A stretch of DNA of 64,000 nucleotides from an uncultured Bacilli bacterium (GTDB taxonomy: Bacteria; Bacillota_I; Bacilli_A; RF39; UBA660), in contig CAKPMY010000003.1 of the NCBI GenBank assembly GCA_934168245.1, positions 84,883 to 148,882 on the forward strand. The letters run 5' to 3'. The translations under genes were made by a program, and so were the position numbers. This document shows positions 42,558 to 52,165 of this stretch, piece by piece; position 1 is the stretch's first letter; each line of letters starts with the position of its first letter. Under the pieces are notes generated by a model. It made no database searches, was not told the DNA's origin, and saw only the letters and a list, made by a program, of their open reading frames with translations.

Positions 42558-45149
42558 ATGTACACAGGACTAAATAATGAAGAGGTTATAGCAAGTAGGA
42601 AGAAATATGGAACCAATGCAATTACTAGCAAAAAGAAAAATAGTTTTTTCAAACTATTCATGGAGACTCTAGCGGATCCCATTATCAAAATTTTACTTAT
42701 AGCCTTAGCAATTAAAACTATATTTTTATTTCACGATTTTGACTGGTTTGAAACAATCGGCATTGTTGTAGCCATTTTAGTAGCATCCTTAATTTCATCA
42801 ATATCCGAATACGGAAGTGAGTCAGCCTTTGAACGGCTCCAAGAAGAATCGTCTAAAATAAACTGTAAAGTAAAAAGAAATAACAAAGTAAGTGAAATTC
42901 CAATAGATGACGTAGTCGTTGATGATATAGTCATTCTTCAATCTGGTGACAAAGTTCCAGCCGACGGTATTATAGTCTCTGGTGAAATAGATGTTGATGA
43001 ATCCAGTCTAAATGGTGAAGCCATCGAAGTAACTAAAAACTCAAACATAAACAACAAATTATACCGTGGCACAGTAGTTTATTCCAAAGAAGCCTTAATG
43101 CAAGTAAAAGAAATAGGGGATAATACCTATTATGGAAAAATGACTCAGGAACTACAGGAAAAAACTCCAGATAGCCCTCTAAAAATTCGTCTTAGAAAAC
43201 TAGCCTCAACCATCAGTATTATTGGTTATATTAGTGCAGCTCTAGTAAGTTTTTCATATTTATTTTCCGAAATCGTTGTTCAAAACAATTTTATCCTATC
43301 AGACATTATCACAACAGTGACCAACATTCCCTTAATGTTCAAATATATTTTATATGCCCTTACCCTAAGTGTAACTATAATTGTCGTAGCAGTACCAGAA
43401 GGTTTGCCAATGATGATAACTCTAGTTCTATCATCTAATATGAAAAAAATGCTCAAAAGTAATGTCCTAGTTCGCAAATTAGTTGGTATTGAAACAGCAG
43501 GAAGTTTAAACATTTTATTTACCGATAAAACAGGTACCTTAACAAAAGGACAACTTGAAGTAGTAGGGCTATTAACCGGCGAAAAGAAAGAATTTCTCTC
43601 CGAAAAAGAATTATTAAATCACCAAGATTTTTCCACTTATCTAAAGTATGCCTGTGTCTACAACAATTCCAGTTATTACAACAACAAAATGCAGGCCGTA
43701 GGAGGCAACATCACCGATAGAGCCATCTTGGAGTTCATTAAAAGTCCACTTCAAACTAACATCAAAAAGTTAAAGACAACACCATTCGATAGCAACAAAA
43801 AATATTCATCAACTATCCTAAATCTAACTACTCCAACCAATTTTATAAAAGGTGCACCCGAAAAAATACTTCCTCTATGTACAACGTATCTATCTTTAGA
43901 AGGCAGAAAAAAAACTCTCCTCGAAAAAGATATTCTTCAAAAAGACATAAACAAAAAAACAAGTAACGGTATAAGAGCCATTCTTTTAGCTTACAATGAT
44001 AACTATCACTACGAAGAACTAAATCGCTTAACTCTAATAGGAATTCTCTATCTCAAGGATGAAGTAAGAAAAGAAGCCATCGAAGGAATTGAATTAGTAA
44101 AAAATGCTGGTATTCAAACTGTCATGATAACCGGAGATAGTAAAGAAACTGCTCTAAGTATAGCCAAAGAAACCAAACTTGTAACTAGCGAAAACGACAT
44201 AGTCTTAACTCACCAAGAATTAGAAAACTACACAGACACAGAACTAAAAAAGATTATTCCAAATCTAAGAGTAGTCGCAAGGAGCCTTCCTCAAGATAAA
44301 AGTCGTCTAGTAAAAGTATCCGAAGAATTAAACTTAGTAACTGGTATGACTGGTGATGGAGTAAATGATGCCCCTGCTCTAAAGAAAGCCGATGTCGGAT
44401 TTGCTATGGGATCAGGCTCAGAAGTTTGCAAAGAGGCCAGTGACATAGTTATTTTAGATGACAATTTTTTATCCATTGCCAATGCCATTTTATTTGGTAG
44501 AACAATATTTAAAAGCATTAGAAAATTCATCATATTTCAATTAACGATAAATCTTTGTGCCGTAAGTCTCTCTATTATTGGACCATTTATTGGGATTGAA
44601 ACTCCAGTAACTATAGTTCAAATGCTTTGGATAAATATGATTATGGACACTTTAGCCGGCATTGCCTTTTCATATGAACCAGCCTTAAAATCCTACATGA
44701 ATGAAAAGCCTAAGAAAAAGGAAGAACCAATCATTAACAAATATATGTATGGCGAAATACTATTCACTGGTTTTTATTCCTCCATACTATGTCTAATATT
44801 TTTAACAAGTAGTACCATTCGTTCTTTCTATCGTTATGATCCAACTGATAAATATTTTATGACGGCCTTTTTCGCCTTGTTTATCTTTATGGGTATTTTT
44901 AACAGCTTTAATGCCAGAACAACCAGAATAAATATTCTCTCTAACCTATCTAAAAATAAAGCCTTCCTAATAGTCACTCTAATAATAGTTCTAGTTCAAT
45001 TATATTTAATATACTATGGTGGAGAATTATTCAGAGCCTTTGGTCTAACCCTTAAAGAAATCCAAATAACAATCCTTCTCGCCGCAACAGTAATTCCTAT
45101 AGACTGGATACGAAAACTAATAGTAAAAAGGACTCATTCGTCAATCTAA
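42558..45149 (+). CDS. Calcium-transporting P-type ATPase
   Basis: 863 residues, starting after AAGGAGG. The P2 ATPase layout is complete: an N-terminal cation_ATPase_N region, M1-M2, actuator domain with SSLNGEAIEVTKN (NGE for the usual TGE), M3-M4 with the ion motif VPEGLP, phosphorylation motif DKTGTLTKG, hinge TGMTGDGVNDAPALKKAD, and six C-terminal membrane helices. PEGLP and the M5-M6 region (NLCAVSLS, MLWINMIMDTLAG) point to the plasma-membrane Ca2+ type. It exports Ca2+. Confidence 0.93.
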   Translation: MYTGLNNEEVIASRKKYGTNAITSKKKNSFFKLFMETLADPIIKILLIALAIKTIFLFHDFDWFETIGIVVAILVASLISSISEYGSESAFERLQEESSKINCKVKRNNKVSEIPIDDVVVDDIVILQSGDKVPADGIIVSGEIDVDESSLNGEAIEVTKNSNINNKLYRGTVVYSKEALMQVKEIGDNTYYGKMTQELQEKTPDSPLKIRLRKLASTISIIGYISAALVSFSYLFSEIVVQNNFILSDIITTVTNIPLMFKYILYALTLSVTIIVVAVPEGLPMMITLVLSSNMKKMLKSNVLVRKLVGIETAGSLNILFTDKTGTLTKGQLEVVGLLTGEKKEFLSEKELLNHQDFSTYLKYACVYNNSSYYNNKMQAVGGNITDRAILEFIKSPLQTNIKKLKTTPFDSNKKYSSTILNLTTPTNFIKGAPEKILPLCTTYLSLEGRKKTLLEKDILQKDINKKTSNGIRAILLAYNDNYHYEELNRLTLIGILYLKDEVRKEAIEGIELVKNAGIQTVMITGDSKETALSIAKETKLVTSENDIVLTHQELENYTDTELKKIIPNLRVVARSLPQDKSRLVKVSEELNLVTGMTGDGVNDAPALKKADVGFAMGSGSEVCKEASDIVILDDNFLSIANAILFGRTIFKSIRKFIIFQLTINLCAVSLSIIGPFIGIETPVTIVQMLWINMIMDTLAGIAFSYEPALKSYMNEKPKKKEEPIINKYMYGEILFTGFYSSILCLIFLTSSTIRSFYRYDPTDKYFMTAFFALFIFMGIFNSFNARTTRINILSNLSKNKAFLIVTLIIVLVQLYLIYYGGELFRAFGLTLKEIQITILLAATVIPIDWIRKLIVKRTHSSI

Positions 45150-45168
45150 AATACACTAATTCAAAAAA

Positions 45169-45342
45169 ATTCAACTCCACCAGAGATAATTCACAAAAAA
45201 CCACAATTCAGCTCTACCAGATATAATCCACAAAAAAACGACATTCGACTTCAACAGAAATAAACACTCATCCACAACCAGTAGAAATAATTCCTCCACA
45301 AGTCTAAAACTCCTACCTTGACACATAACCAACAAAAAAACT
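45169..45342. repeat. Degenerate 37-bp tandem repeats
   Basis: ATTCAACTCCACCAGAGATA, ATTCAGCTCTACCAGATATA and ATTCGACTTCAACAGAAATA start at 45169, 45206 and 45243 (period 37). Each ends in an A-rich CACAAAAAA-type tract, and a fourth, weaker unit follows. There is no ORF. It fills the convergent gap after the Ca2+ ATPase. Confidence 0.65.
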
Positions 45343-45410
45343 TTGACCAAACAGAAATGCCAACTCTAAAGGAGCCATTTCAAATTAAGTCAAAGTTTTA
45401 TTTTTGTACT
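45343..45410. terminator. Two-tier hairpin terminator
   Basis: Outer stem AACTTTGAC/GTCAAAGTT; inner stem GAAATG/CATTTC enclosing CTC/GAG. It lies between convergent genes, with A and T runs outside. Confidence 0.75.
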
Positions 45411-45470
45411 TATGTCAGCAACTTAATGCCATTAATTTATACCAAAAATCTAAAAAATTAATTCTATATC

Positions 45471-46265
45471 TTATGCCCTTGCTACCATCAAATTACTTGA
45501 TGAGTATCTTTTTAAGCCTTTGTAAAATATTAAGAAAGAAAGACTAACTAATATAGTTGTAACTGCGATAACTAACAAGAATAAATAAATATCAAACTTA
45601 ACAATAATAGAAGTTGGAATATATACCGTTAAACCAACTGGTATTAATGTATATAATAATATTTTAACAACTCCTTTAAATATTCCATCTGGATATGTTG
45701 AAAACTGTATCATTAAAGAATTCCCTGTATCTGCTATAAAATCAGATTTATTAAACCAGAAACTTAAACTTCCAAGTATAACAGCGATAGCAGTCAACAT
45801 TAAACTACCTGTAACCGCAAAAGTCACAAACAACAAAAATGTTTTTATTGAAAATCCATATATGAATAAAACTATCATTCCGTAAATCATATCTCCAATA
45901 GCCGAAGTAGAAATACTTGCTGTTATCGTAGAAAGTAACACATTCTTAGGTTGTACCAAAAAGGCATCTAATTTTCCGGTATTGATTGTATCAGACAACT
46001 TATATGCACTCTCAAAGAAGAAATGGGAAATACCAAATATAGAAGAAGTTAATCCCCATAGTAATAAAACTTGCTTCAACCCATAACCACCGATATTGTC
46101 TCTTAAAGAAAAAAGTATTACCCATTGAACAATAAAACAAGCATTATTAAGTATCATGAACACAACATTCATAAAAAATGTTGTTTTATTTAGCATTTCT
46201 CTCATCAGTCCATATTTAATAGCCAAAAAGTTTACTCTTAACTGATTTTTAACCTCCATTAACAT
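45471..46265 (-). CDS. ABC-2 type transporter permease (second subunit)
   Basis: 264 residues with six predicted membrane helices, of the ABC-2 group seen beside COG4586 ATPases (COG3694/COG4587-like). The start ATG lies inside the last codons of the upstream permease gene, and GGAGG also falls in that overlap, so the exact start (46265 or 46259) is uncertain. It is the third gene of a three-gene operon with one ATPase and two permeases. The cargo is unknown; relatives are annotated as drug or lipid exporters. Confidence 0.87.
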   Translation of the reverse strand: MLMEVKNQLRVNFLAIKYGLMREMLNKTTFFMNVVFMILNNACFIVQWVILFSLRDNIGGYGLKQVLLLWGLTSSIFGISHFFFESAYKLSDTINTGKLDAFLVQPKNVLLSTITASISTSAIGDMIYGMIVLFIYGFSIKTFLLFVTFAVTGSLMLTAIAVILGSLSFWFNKSDFIADTGNSLMIQFSTYPDGIFKGVVKILLYTLIPVGLTVYIPTSIIVKFDIYLFLLVIAVTTILVSLSFLIFYKGLKRYSSSNLMVARA

Positions 46266-47040
46266 TTAATTTTCTCACTCCTTTCACATATAGTCCCATA
46301 CAAAGTAAATAGGCAAATATTAAATAAATAACTTGTACTAACACCACCTTAAGCCCAAGTTCCCAACTAAAATCAACAAACATTTTAGCCGGTCCATACG
46401 AAACAACATAAATAGGACTATAAGAAATTACCGGTTGTAACCAACTTGGAAAATATTCTATCGGAAATATTGTCCCCAGTACTAAAATAAACTTACTATA
46501 TAACCAATACAATGGATTGGCATCTTCTATGTAAAAGGAAATTAATCCTATAAAAGTTATCAACAATGTACTTATAAAAGTAGCAAGTATCATTGAAACT
46601 ACAACTAACAATACTCCCCAAATATTGATATTTGGTATTCCACCCAAGAAGCCAACCCCAATCCCAGCACCAATAATAAACAAAAGTACAAATTTAATCG
46701 TAACTTCTCCAAGATGACTAAAAGCCGAATATAAAACATAGTTATAAGGCTTGTTAATGTTATAGGCAATATTTCCACCTTTAACATCACTTGCTATTTT
46801 TTTACATAACTTTCGTCCACCTAAAGCCATCCACAAAACTTCCGTAACAATAACATACCAGATCATTTGACTCATACTGTATCCATTGATTAACTGTTTC
46901 GGATCACTATACAAATATCCCCATAGATTATAAAATATAAGCATCAAAACACAAAATCCAACAAATCCAACTAAAATGTTAAATATATACTGCAAATTAC
47001 TCATAAGTTCATACTTATATATTAATAAATACTTTCTCAT
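46249..47040 (-). CDS. ABC-2 type transporter permease (first subunit)
   Basis: 263 residues, six predicted membrane helices. The N-terminus MRKYLLIYKYELMSNLQYI and the loop GGNIAYNINKPYNYVLYSAFSHL are typical of the two-permease ABC-2 exporters paired with COG4586 ATPases. The ATG overlaps the ATPase stop by 4 nt; the end overlaps the next permease by 17 nt. Translational coupling across the operon fits a heterodimeric channel. Confidence 0.87.
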   Translation of the reverse strand: MRKYLLIYKYELMSNLQYIFNILVGFVGFCVLMLIFYNLWGYLYSDPKQLINGYSMSQMIWYVIVTEVLWMALGGRKLCKKIASDVKGGNIAYNINKPYNYVLYSAFSHLGEVTIKFVLLFIIGAGIGVGFLGGIPNINIWGVLLVVVSMILATFISTLLITFIGLISFYIEDANPLYWLYSKFILVLGTIFPIEYFPSWLQPVISYSPIYVVSYGPAKMFVDFSWELGLKVVLVQVIYLIFAYLLCMGLYVKGVRKLNVNGG

Positions 47041-48020
47041 TTTTTCTCTCCATTTTTATAAATATTACTAATTATATCTTCAAGTGGAGTATTAGAAATA
47101 TTAATATCTACTATATTATCTGGATTAAGTAATTTTAAAGCATCCGCTACACTTCTTTTTGTTGTATCAACTTCAATCTTTAAATTATATCCTTTATCTT
47201 TCAATATTGTAAGTCCATCCTCATCATCTAAATTTACTTTTTCTCTCATTTTTACTTCTACAATTTTTTTATTCAAATAGTGATACTTTAAATTCTCCAT
47301 CGAATCATCTAAAACAACTTGTCCATTATTGATAATAATAACTCTTTTACACAGTTTTTCTATATCAGAAACATCATGACTTGTTAAAAATATTGTAGTT
47401 TTATATTCTTTATTCATTCGTTTAATCAATGTACGGATATTTTCTTTAACGACTGGATCAAGACCTATTGTAGGTTCATCTAAAAATAGTACACTTGGCT
47501 CGTGAATCAATGATGCGACTATTTCACAACGAATCCTTTGTCCCAAACTTAGACTTCTAACAGGAGTATCAATAAATTCTTCTAATTCAAATACTTGTGT
47601 CAATTCTTCAATTTTCTTTTCTAGGGCATATTCCGGAATATCATAAATCGCTCCAAAGAACTTAAAATTATCATACGGAGTTAAATGCATCCATAACTGT
47701 TCCTTCTGCCCAAACACGGTTCCAATATTATAAGCAAGTTTCTTTCTTTCTTTTCTAGGATCAATATCCATTACTTTTATATCACCTTTATCAGGATAAA
47801 GAATACCCGTTAGCATCTTAATAGTCGTACTTTTTCCCGCTCCATTAGGTCCTATAAAAGCAATCATTTCTCCCTTATCTACTTTAAAACTTATATTTTT
47901 AACGGCCTTTATTTCTTTATATTTAGGTTTAAAAATAGAATTAATACTACCTTTAAAGCCTTTACCCTTAATTTTTACTCTAAAGTTTTTCGATAGATTT
48001 TTAACTTCAATTATTGCCAT
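47037..48020 (-). CDS. ABC transporter ATP-binding protein (ABC-2 exporter)
   Basis: 327 residues. Walker A GPNGAGKST, Q-loop in TVFGQKEQLWMHLTPYDN, signature SLGQRIRCEI, Walker B VLFLDEPTIGLDP, switch His in TSHDVSDIE. The length, N-terminal NFRVKIKGKGFKGSINSIF insert and about 80-residue C-terminal regulatory part match COG4586 exporter ATPases. It heads the operon and is preceded by a structured leader with a terminator (48109-48235). Confidence 0.93.
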   Translation of the reverse strand: MAIIEVKNLSKNFRVKIKGKGFKGSINSIFKPKYKEIKAVKNISFKVDKGEMIAFIGPNGAGKSTTIKMLTGILYPDKGDIKVMDIDPRKERKKLAYNIGTVFGQKEQLWMHLTPYDNFKFFGAIYDIPEYALEKKIEELTQVFELEEFIDTPVRSLSLGQRIRCEIVASLIHEPSVLFLDEPTIGLDPVVKENIRTLIKRMNKEYKTTIFLTSHDVSDIEKLCKRVIIINNGQVVLDDSMENLKYHYLNKKIVEVKMREKVNLDDEDGLTILKDKGYNLKIEVDTTKRSVADALKLLNPDNIVDINISNTPLEDIISNIYKNGEKK

Positions 48021-48108
48021 AAAATAATCACATCCTTTCTCTTATCTTCAGTTTATTATTAATATTATATGACATAAGTACCATAAAACTAAAGACATAA
48101 TTTGGTCG

Positions 48109-48235
48109 AGCATACAAAAAAAGCCACTTCAAAAAATGAAGTGACTCCGTACTTTTTGTTCGTGTAGGACTAATCCCTATGCAGCTCGATAAATCTTATG
48201 CATACTCACTCGACTTGCCAACATGATAACATAGT
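48109..48235 (-). promoter_or_regulatory. Structured leader with terminator upstream of the ABC exporter
   Basis: Minus strand: TATGCA/TGCATA closes an inner ATAA/TTAT hairpin, then AGG...TCCT, then a strong terminator GTCACTTC/GAAGTGGC with seven T's, about 90 nt before the ATPase start. Termination placed after a folded segment and before a gene is the usual riboswitch or attenuator layout. The sequence does not fit the consensus of the common classes (S-box, purine, TPP, FMN, T-box, ykkC). It could also be the end of a long 3' UTR from the femX-like gene. Confidence 0.45.
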
Positions 48236-48457
48236 ATAAAGCGACTGTCAACCATAATTCATTCACATATTGTTTTAAAAGGTAAAAACAAATCAAAATA
48301 TTAAATTTTTCTTTATAATTAACTGAAATATTAAATTTTCATTTTATTACCAGCCAAAATATCAACTTTCAATTCTTATAAAATGCAATTAATAGTCTTC
48401 ACCTGTCAAATTGTCCATAACTTCTTTACCTTTCTTCAAGCCTTACATTCAAAAATA

Positions 48458-49657
48458 CTATTTTCGTATCTTCCTAACTAACTCATTAAAGTAGTAGAAC
48501 CAATTAATTGGTAGATAGAAGTCTCCAATAAGTTCTTCTACATGCCCACCAAAACCTTTTTTAAATTCATAAACACCATCAGCATTCTTACCAGTACTAA
48601 AATCTCCTTTAATACCATAAAAATTATATTTTTTATACTTCTTTTCAACCGCGTATTTAATCATTATCCATTGAATTAAATATTGTGCATAAAAATTATT
48701 ATACTTATCAACATTACCACTAAATAAATAAATAACTTCATCGCCATATAACATAAACATTGAAGCAGATATTGGTATCATATCTTCATCATACTTTGAT
48801 ATTTCACTTAATCTATTAGTAAGTACATCAATATTTTTCTTAACTTCTTTGGCACTATTATTCTCTTTGTTATAGAATTTATCATACTTTTTATTATAAC
48901 TATCTAATTCTTCTGTAATTTGCTTCTTATATTTAACAACATCTAAATAAGCAATCAAAAATCTAACATCCTTACCAAAAGATTTATACATTTCCTGATA
49001 ATATTCCAAACTTCTATCTGAAAAACCAATCAACTTACTTGTCTGTTCTGTAATTTTTTTAAAAGTAGGTAAGTCATCATATTCAATATCTTTAACAATA
49101 ATGCCAAACTTTTCCGCTTTTTTAATTTTACTTAAATGATGTGGCTTAAAGTCTTTAACAACTTCATCAAAAGTCTTGTTCTCCAAATCTATTACATACT
49201 GCCATCTAACCTGGTATCTAGTATCATATCCAACTGTATATCCCGCATGAACATAGCCATGTTTTTTTAGTATTTCAACTATATCTGTATTATCATACTC
49301 ATCAGTAACTTCACCATTAGCATCTCGACTTTTACATAAAATATTTGGATCAATATGTAATACATATCCTTTTTTCTCTTTAATAAATTTTCTTAATTCA
49401 CTAGTAAAAAAACTCAATACTTCTTCGTTTTTATAATCAAGAAGTAGTCCTCTTGGCGAATAAAAATAGTTGTATCCAAATCTATTCTTTCTGGAAGTTA
49501 GCCTAGCTGCAGCAACCACTCTTTTTCCCTGTAAAACTCCTACATAATATGAACAAACACCTTTTATATCCATTTTAGGAGACTGCATAAAACTATCTAA
49601 TTCACTCTTAGTTAAATATGAAACAAACTCTTTCTCACTTAATTCTCTAAATTCCAT
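48458..49657 (-). CDS. FemX/MurM-like peptidyltransferase (FemABX family)
   Basis: 399 residues. Two GNAT-like halves (SYYVGVLQGKRVVAAARL; YFYSPRGLLLDY; KPHHLSKIKKAEKFGI; FYGIKGDFS with KKGFGGHVEELIGDF at the end) surround a helical arm (about 225-290), the FemABX layout. These enzymes use aminoacyl-tRNA to build the interpeptide bridge on lipid II. The start is clear behind GGAGTG. It indicates branched-stem peptidoglycan in this organism. Confidence 0.9.
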   Translation of the reverse strand: MEFRELSEKEFVSYLTKSELDSFMQSPKMDIKGVCSYYVGVLQGKRVVAAARLTSRKNRFGYNYFYSPRGLLLDYKNEEVLSFFTSELRKFIKEKKGYVLHIDPNILCKSRDANGEVTDEYDNTDIVEILKKHGYVHAGYTVGYDTRYQVRWQYVIDLENKTFDEVVKDFKPHHLSKIKKAEKFGIIVKDIEYDDLPTFKKITEQTSKLIGFSDRSLEYYQEMYKSFGKDVRFLIAYLDVVKYKKQITEELDSYNKKYDKFYNKENNSAKEVKKNIDVLTNRLSEISKYDEDMIPISASMFMLYGDEVIYLFSGNVDKYNNFYAQYLIQWIMIKYAVEKKYKKYNFYGIKGDFSTGKNADGVYEFKKGFGGHVEELIGDFYLPINWFYYFNELVRKIRK

Positions 49658-49829
49658 ATATACACTCCTTATAAAATAGTTTTTAATCTATTTTGAACGA
49701 CTAATATCATTTATTATTATGAGTAGGGCACATTTATCTATACAATAAATTCTCTAATTCACTAATAACTATATTAATATAACAACTGCTCTTCTAGCAC
49801 CCAATAACCCTATCAGCAAAATAAAACTA

Positions 49830-50744
49830 TTATTTTATCTCCCCATTAGTAATTTTATCTTTCAAGCCATCTTCCATATTAATGCTTGTTGGAATTATAT
49901 ATTTTGCATGAACTCTATGTGAAATGACATTAGTAAGCATCTTCATTGCTCTAGAACCGTCAAACCATAATGGATTATCACTAGTATTTTTTATCTCATC
50001 AAGCGAAGCCGTTAAACAATCTTTATCATATTTATCACTTGTTCTAATACCAATCATATACTTCTGCTTATCATTATTATATAAGGTATTTTCATTTAAT
50101 TTATAATGCGCATTATTATACCAATATGGATGATCTCCACCAGCCAATATCAATACATCACATTTTACATCAAAATCTCCAATCAAAGAATCTATATAAG
50201 ACGTAACCTCCTCAAAACTACACTTTGCTACGTCATCTTTTAAAGTTCCAAACTTATTAGTAATGTCAACAACACCAAAGTTCAAATACTTTCTTTCAAT
50301 AATCTCTTTATTATTAACAACTATTAACTCCGTAGAGCCACCGCCACCAATAAAGATACAAATATTGCCCTCATAGTCTATATCGCTGTAGCAACCATAC
50401 GCCGTATATAAAGCCTCATCCTCTTGTGAAACGACTCTAATTTTTAACCCAAACTTTTCTCCTAAAGTATTATTAATTTCCATCAATTCTTCATCAGAAA
50501 TAAGTCTAAAAATACTACATCCAAAAATATACACATTCTTAGTATATTGTAAAACATCTTCAATAACTTCATATAGTTTATTTAAGTCATCTTTTACTAT
50601 GTTTTTATCAATACCATAATTTTTCTTAAACTCAATTGTCATAACTCCATTATATACAACCTTACCATTGTCATAAACATGAGTTTTAGTATTATTGCTT
50701 CCAATTTCTATAATTGCAAAAATATTATTATTCAAATTAATCAC
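49830..50744 (-). CDS. Ppx/GppA phosphatase family protein
   Basis: 304 residues. The ASKHA fold is visible: AIIEIGSNNTKTHVY (P-loop 1), FGCSIFRLISDEEL, VSQEDEALYTAYG and FIGGGGSTELIVV (P-loop 2). Family members hydrolyse polyphosphate or pppGpp. It lacks the C-terminal HD-like extension, so it is a short Ppx/GppA form. RBS GGGTGATT precedes the ATG. Confidence 0.88.
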   Translation of the reverse strand: MINLNNNIFAIIEIGSNNTKTHVYDNGKVVYNGVMTIEFKKNYGIDKNIVKDDLNKLYEVIEDVLQYTKNVYIFGCSIFRLISDEELMEINNTLGEKFGLKIRVVSQEDEALYTAYGCYSDIDYEGNICIFIGGGGSTELIVVNNKEIIERKYLNFGVVDITNKFGTLKDDVAKCSFEEVTSYIDSLIGDFDVKCDVLILAGGDHPYWYNNAHYKLNENTLYNNDKQKYMIGIRTSDKYDKDCLTASLDEIKNTSDNPLWFDGSRAMKMLTNVISHRVHAKYIIPTSINMEDGLKDKITNGEIK

Positions 50745-51005
50745 CCAACTTAATTATATAATATAAAAGACTTAAAGTCTTTAAAAAGTCATACATTTTT
50801 CTAAAACATAAAAAAATTAAACATTTATTTTAAAATCAACTCCTCAAAACAGTATTTTCATATAAACCAATGTCATTAATCATTTCTATTTTATGTAAAC
50901 AATTCACATTTTCTAAATAAAAGTCGACATGTTTATCGAAAAAACAAAATAAAATATTTAAAAATCTAATATAATTTGATAATATTATTAAAGGTGATTA
51001 ATTTT

Positions 51006-51476
51006 ATGTTAAAAAAATATTTAATAGTTTTTCTAGTATCAATGGTACCATTAATTGAATTACGTGGAGCCATACCTTATGCAGTAGGTTATAACTTACC
51101 ACTTCTTCAATCCTATATTATAGCGATAATTGGTAATATGCTACCCGTCCCAATAATATATTTATTTGCTCGTCGAGTCCTAGAGTGGGGCTGTGACAAA
51201 AAATATATTGGCAAGTTTTTTACTTGGTGTTTAAAAAAAGGTGAAGCCGGAGGTAAAAAATTACAAGAAAAAGCCGGCAAAGGTTTATACTGGGCTTTAT
51301 TTGTCTTTGTTGGAATTCCACTTCCAGGAACTGGTGCTTGGACAGGTACTCTAGCCGCCTCAATTCTAGATATGGATTTTAAAAAGAGTGTCGTTGCTGT
51401 AATGGGCGGCGTAATTTTAGCCGGAATAATTATGGGTATTCTTTCTCTTGGAGTATTTAAAGGTATTTTAGGCTAA
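51006..51476 (+). CDS. Small multi-drug export family membrane protein (COG2426)
   Basis: 156 residues from the ATG behind AGGTGATT (an upstream in-frame ATG lacks a site). Four to five membrane helices; signature VPLIELRGAIPYAVGY near the N-terminus and GIPLPGTGAWTGTLAAS in the middle match the 'Sm_multidrug_ex' family (DUF/PF06695). Transport function is by annotation tradition, not proven. Confidence 0.85.
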   Translation: MLKKYLIVFLVSMVPLIELRGAIPYAVGYNLPLLQSYIIAIIGNMLPVPIIYLFARRVLEWGCDKKYIGKFFTWCLKKGEAGGKKLQEKAGKGLYWALFVFVGIPLPGTGAWTGTLAASILDMDFKKSVVAVMGGVILAGIIMGILSLGVFKGILG

Positions 51477-51550
51477 CTGAAAGTAATAAAAGTAAGTAAT
51501 CATATCTTATCAGCAAGTGAATTTACATATTTTAAACCAACGGAAAACAA

Positions 51551-51618
51551 CAAAAAAAGAAGAGTCATCTGTATACAGTCAACATCTGTTTACACACAAC
51601 TCTTCTTTTATTTTTTTA
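51551..51618. terminator. Two-tier hairpin terminator
   Basis: Outer stem AAGAAGAGT/ACTCTTCTT; inner TGTATACAG/CTGTTTACA, between convergent genes. Confidence 0.75.
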
Positions 51619-51940
51619 TTATAACTTTTTCTAGTAATAGTCTCTTCTGAAAAGCCCCATTTTTAACAGCCTTTTTATCGGCTTCTTGAATTATATCATC
51701 TAAAGTAAATCCATTAAATTCCGCCATTGCTCTAATAAGTTCCAACTTATCAGCAAGTTCCTTTTTTCGTTCCTCAACTGATTCTGCCTCACGAACTTCC
51801 ATCAATTCCTCTGTATCTTTTTTTAGCAAGTATTGCCAATACTCATCATCTCCTAATACTCGGCATATTGGCTCTTCGCCATTTTTCTTAATAATTTCCG
51901 GTATATTATCGCGAACTAATTTATCATAGAATTGTTCCAT
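51608..51940 (-). CDS. MazG-like nucleotide pyrophosphohydrolase-related protein
   Basis: 110 residues from the ATG behind GTAGGAGGATGA. YDKLVRDNIPEII, EELMEVREAESVEERKKELADKLELIRAMAE and GAFQKRLLLEKV match the phosphoribosyl-ATP pyrophosphohydrolase-like/MazG helical fold with its E-x2-E ... E-x2-D metal site. It likely hydrolyses a nucleotide triphosphate or related compound (house-cleaning). Without his genes nearby, a histidine role is unlikely. Confidence 0.8.
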   Translation of the reverse strand: MEQFYDKLVRDNIPEIIKKNGEEPICRVLGDDEYWQYLLKKDTEELMEVREAESVEERKKELADKLELIRAMAEFNGFTLDDIIQEADKKAVKNGAFQKRLLLEKVIIKK

Positions 51941-52130
51941 AATCATCCTCCTACGTTTTTTCATCTACATACATAATAACACAATTTTTATCTCTCTTTA
52001 AATAAAATCTCACAAATATCAACAGTCTATCTAAAGTGTCATGGCCCTAAGGTATCATAACTTCTAAGAACACCACATTAAGAAAAGATAAAATGCTCTT
52101 TAATATGAACTTTATGCTCAACATTATCCG

Positions 52131-52139
52131 TGTTATAAT
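52131..52139 (+). promoter_or_regulatory. Extended -10 promoter
   Basis: TGTTATAAT preceded by ATTATCCG, the same block as before prs and the CofE-like gene; 27 bp before the DHH gene. Confidence 0.55.
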
Positions 52140-52165
52140 AAATTTAAAGAAAGGAAGCAAAAAAT

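Noticed and set aside
48109..48235. Second SAM-I riboswitch or T-box before the ABC exporter
   Set aside because: A short GGGATTAGTCC resembles part of the S-box, but the GCAACC and GGTGCTAA parts are missing; the T-box AGGGTGGNACCGCG is absent.
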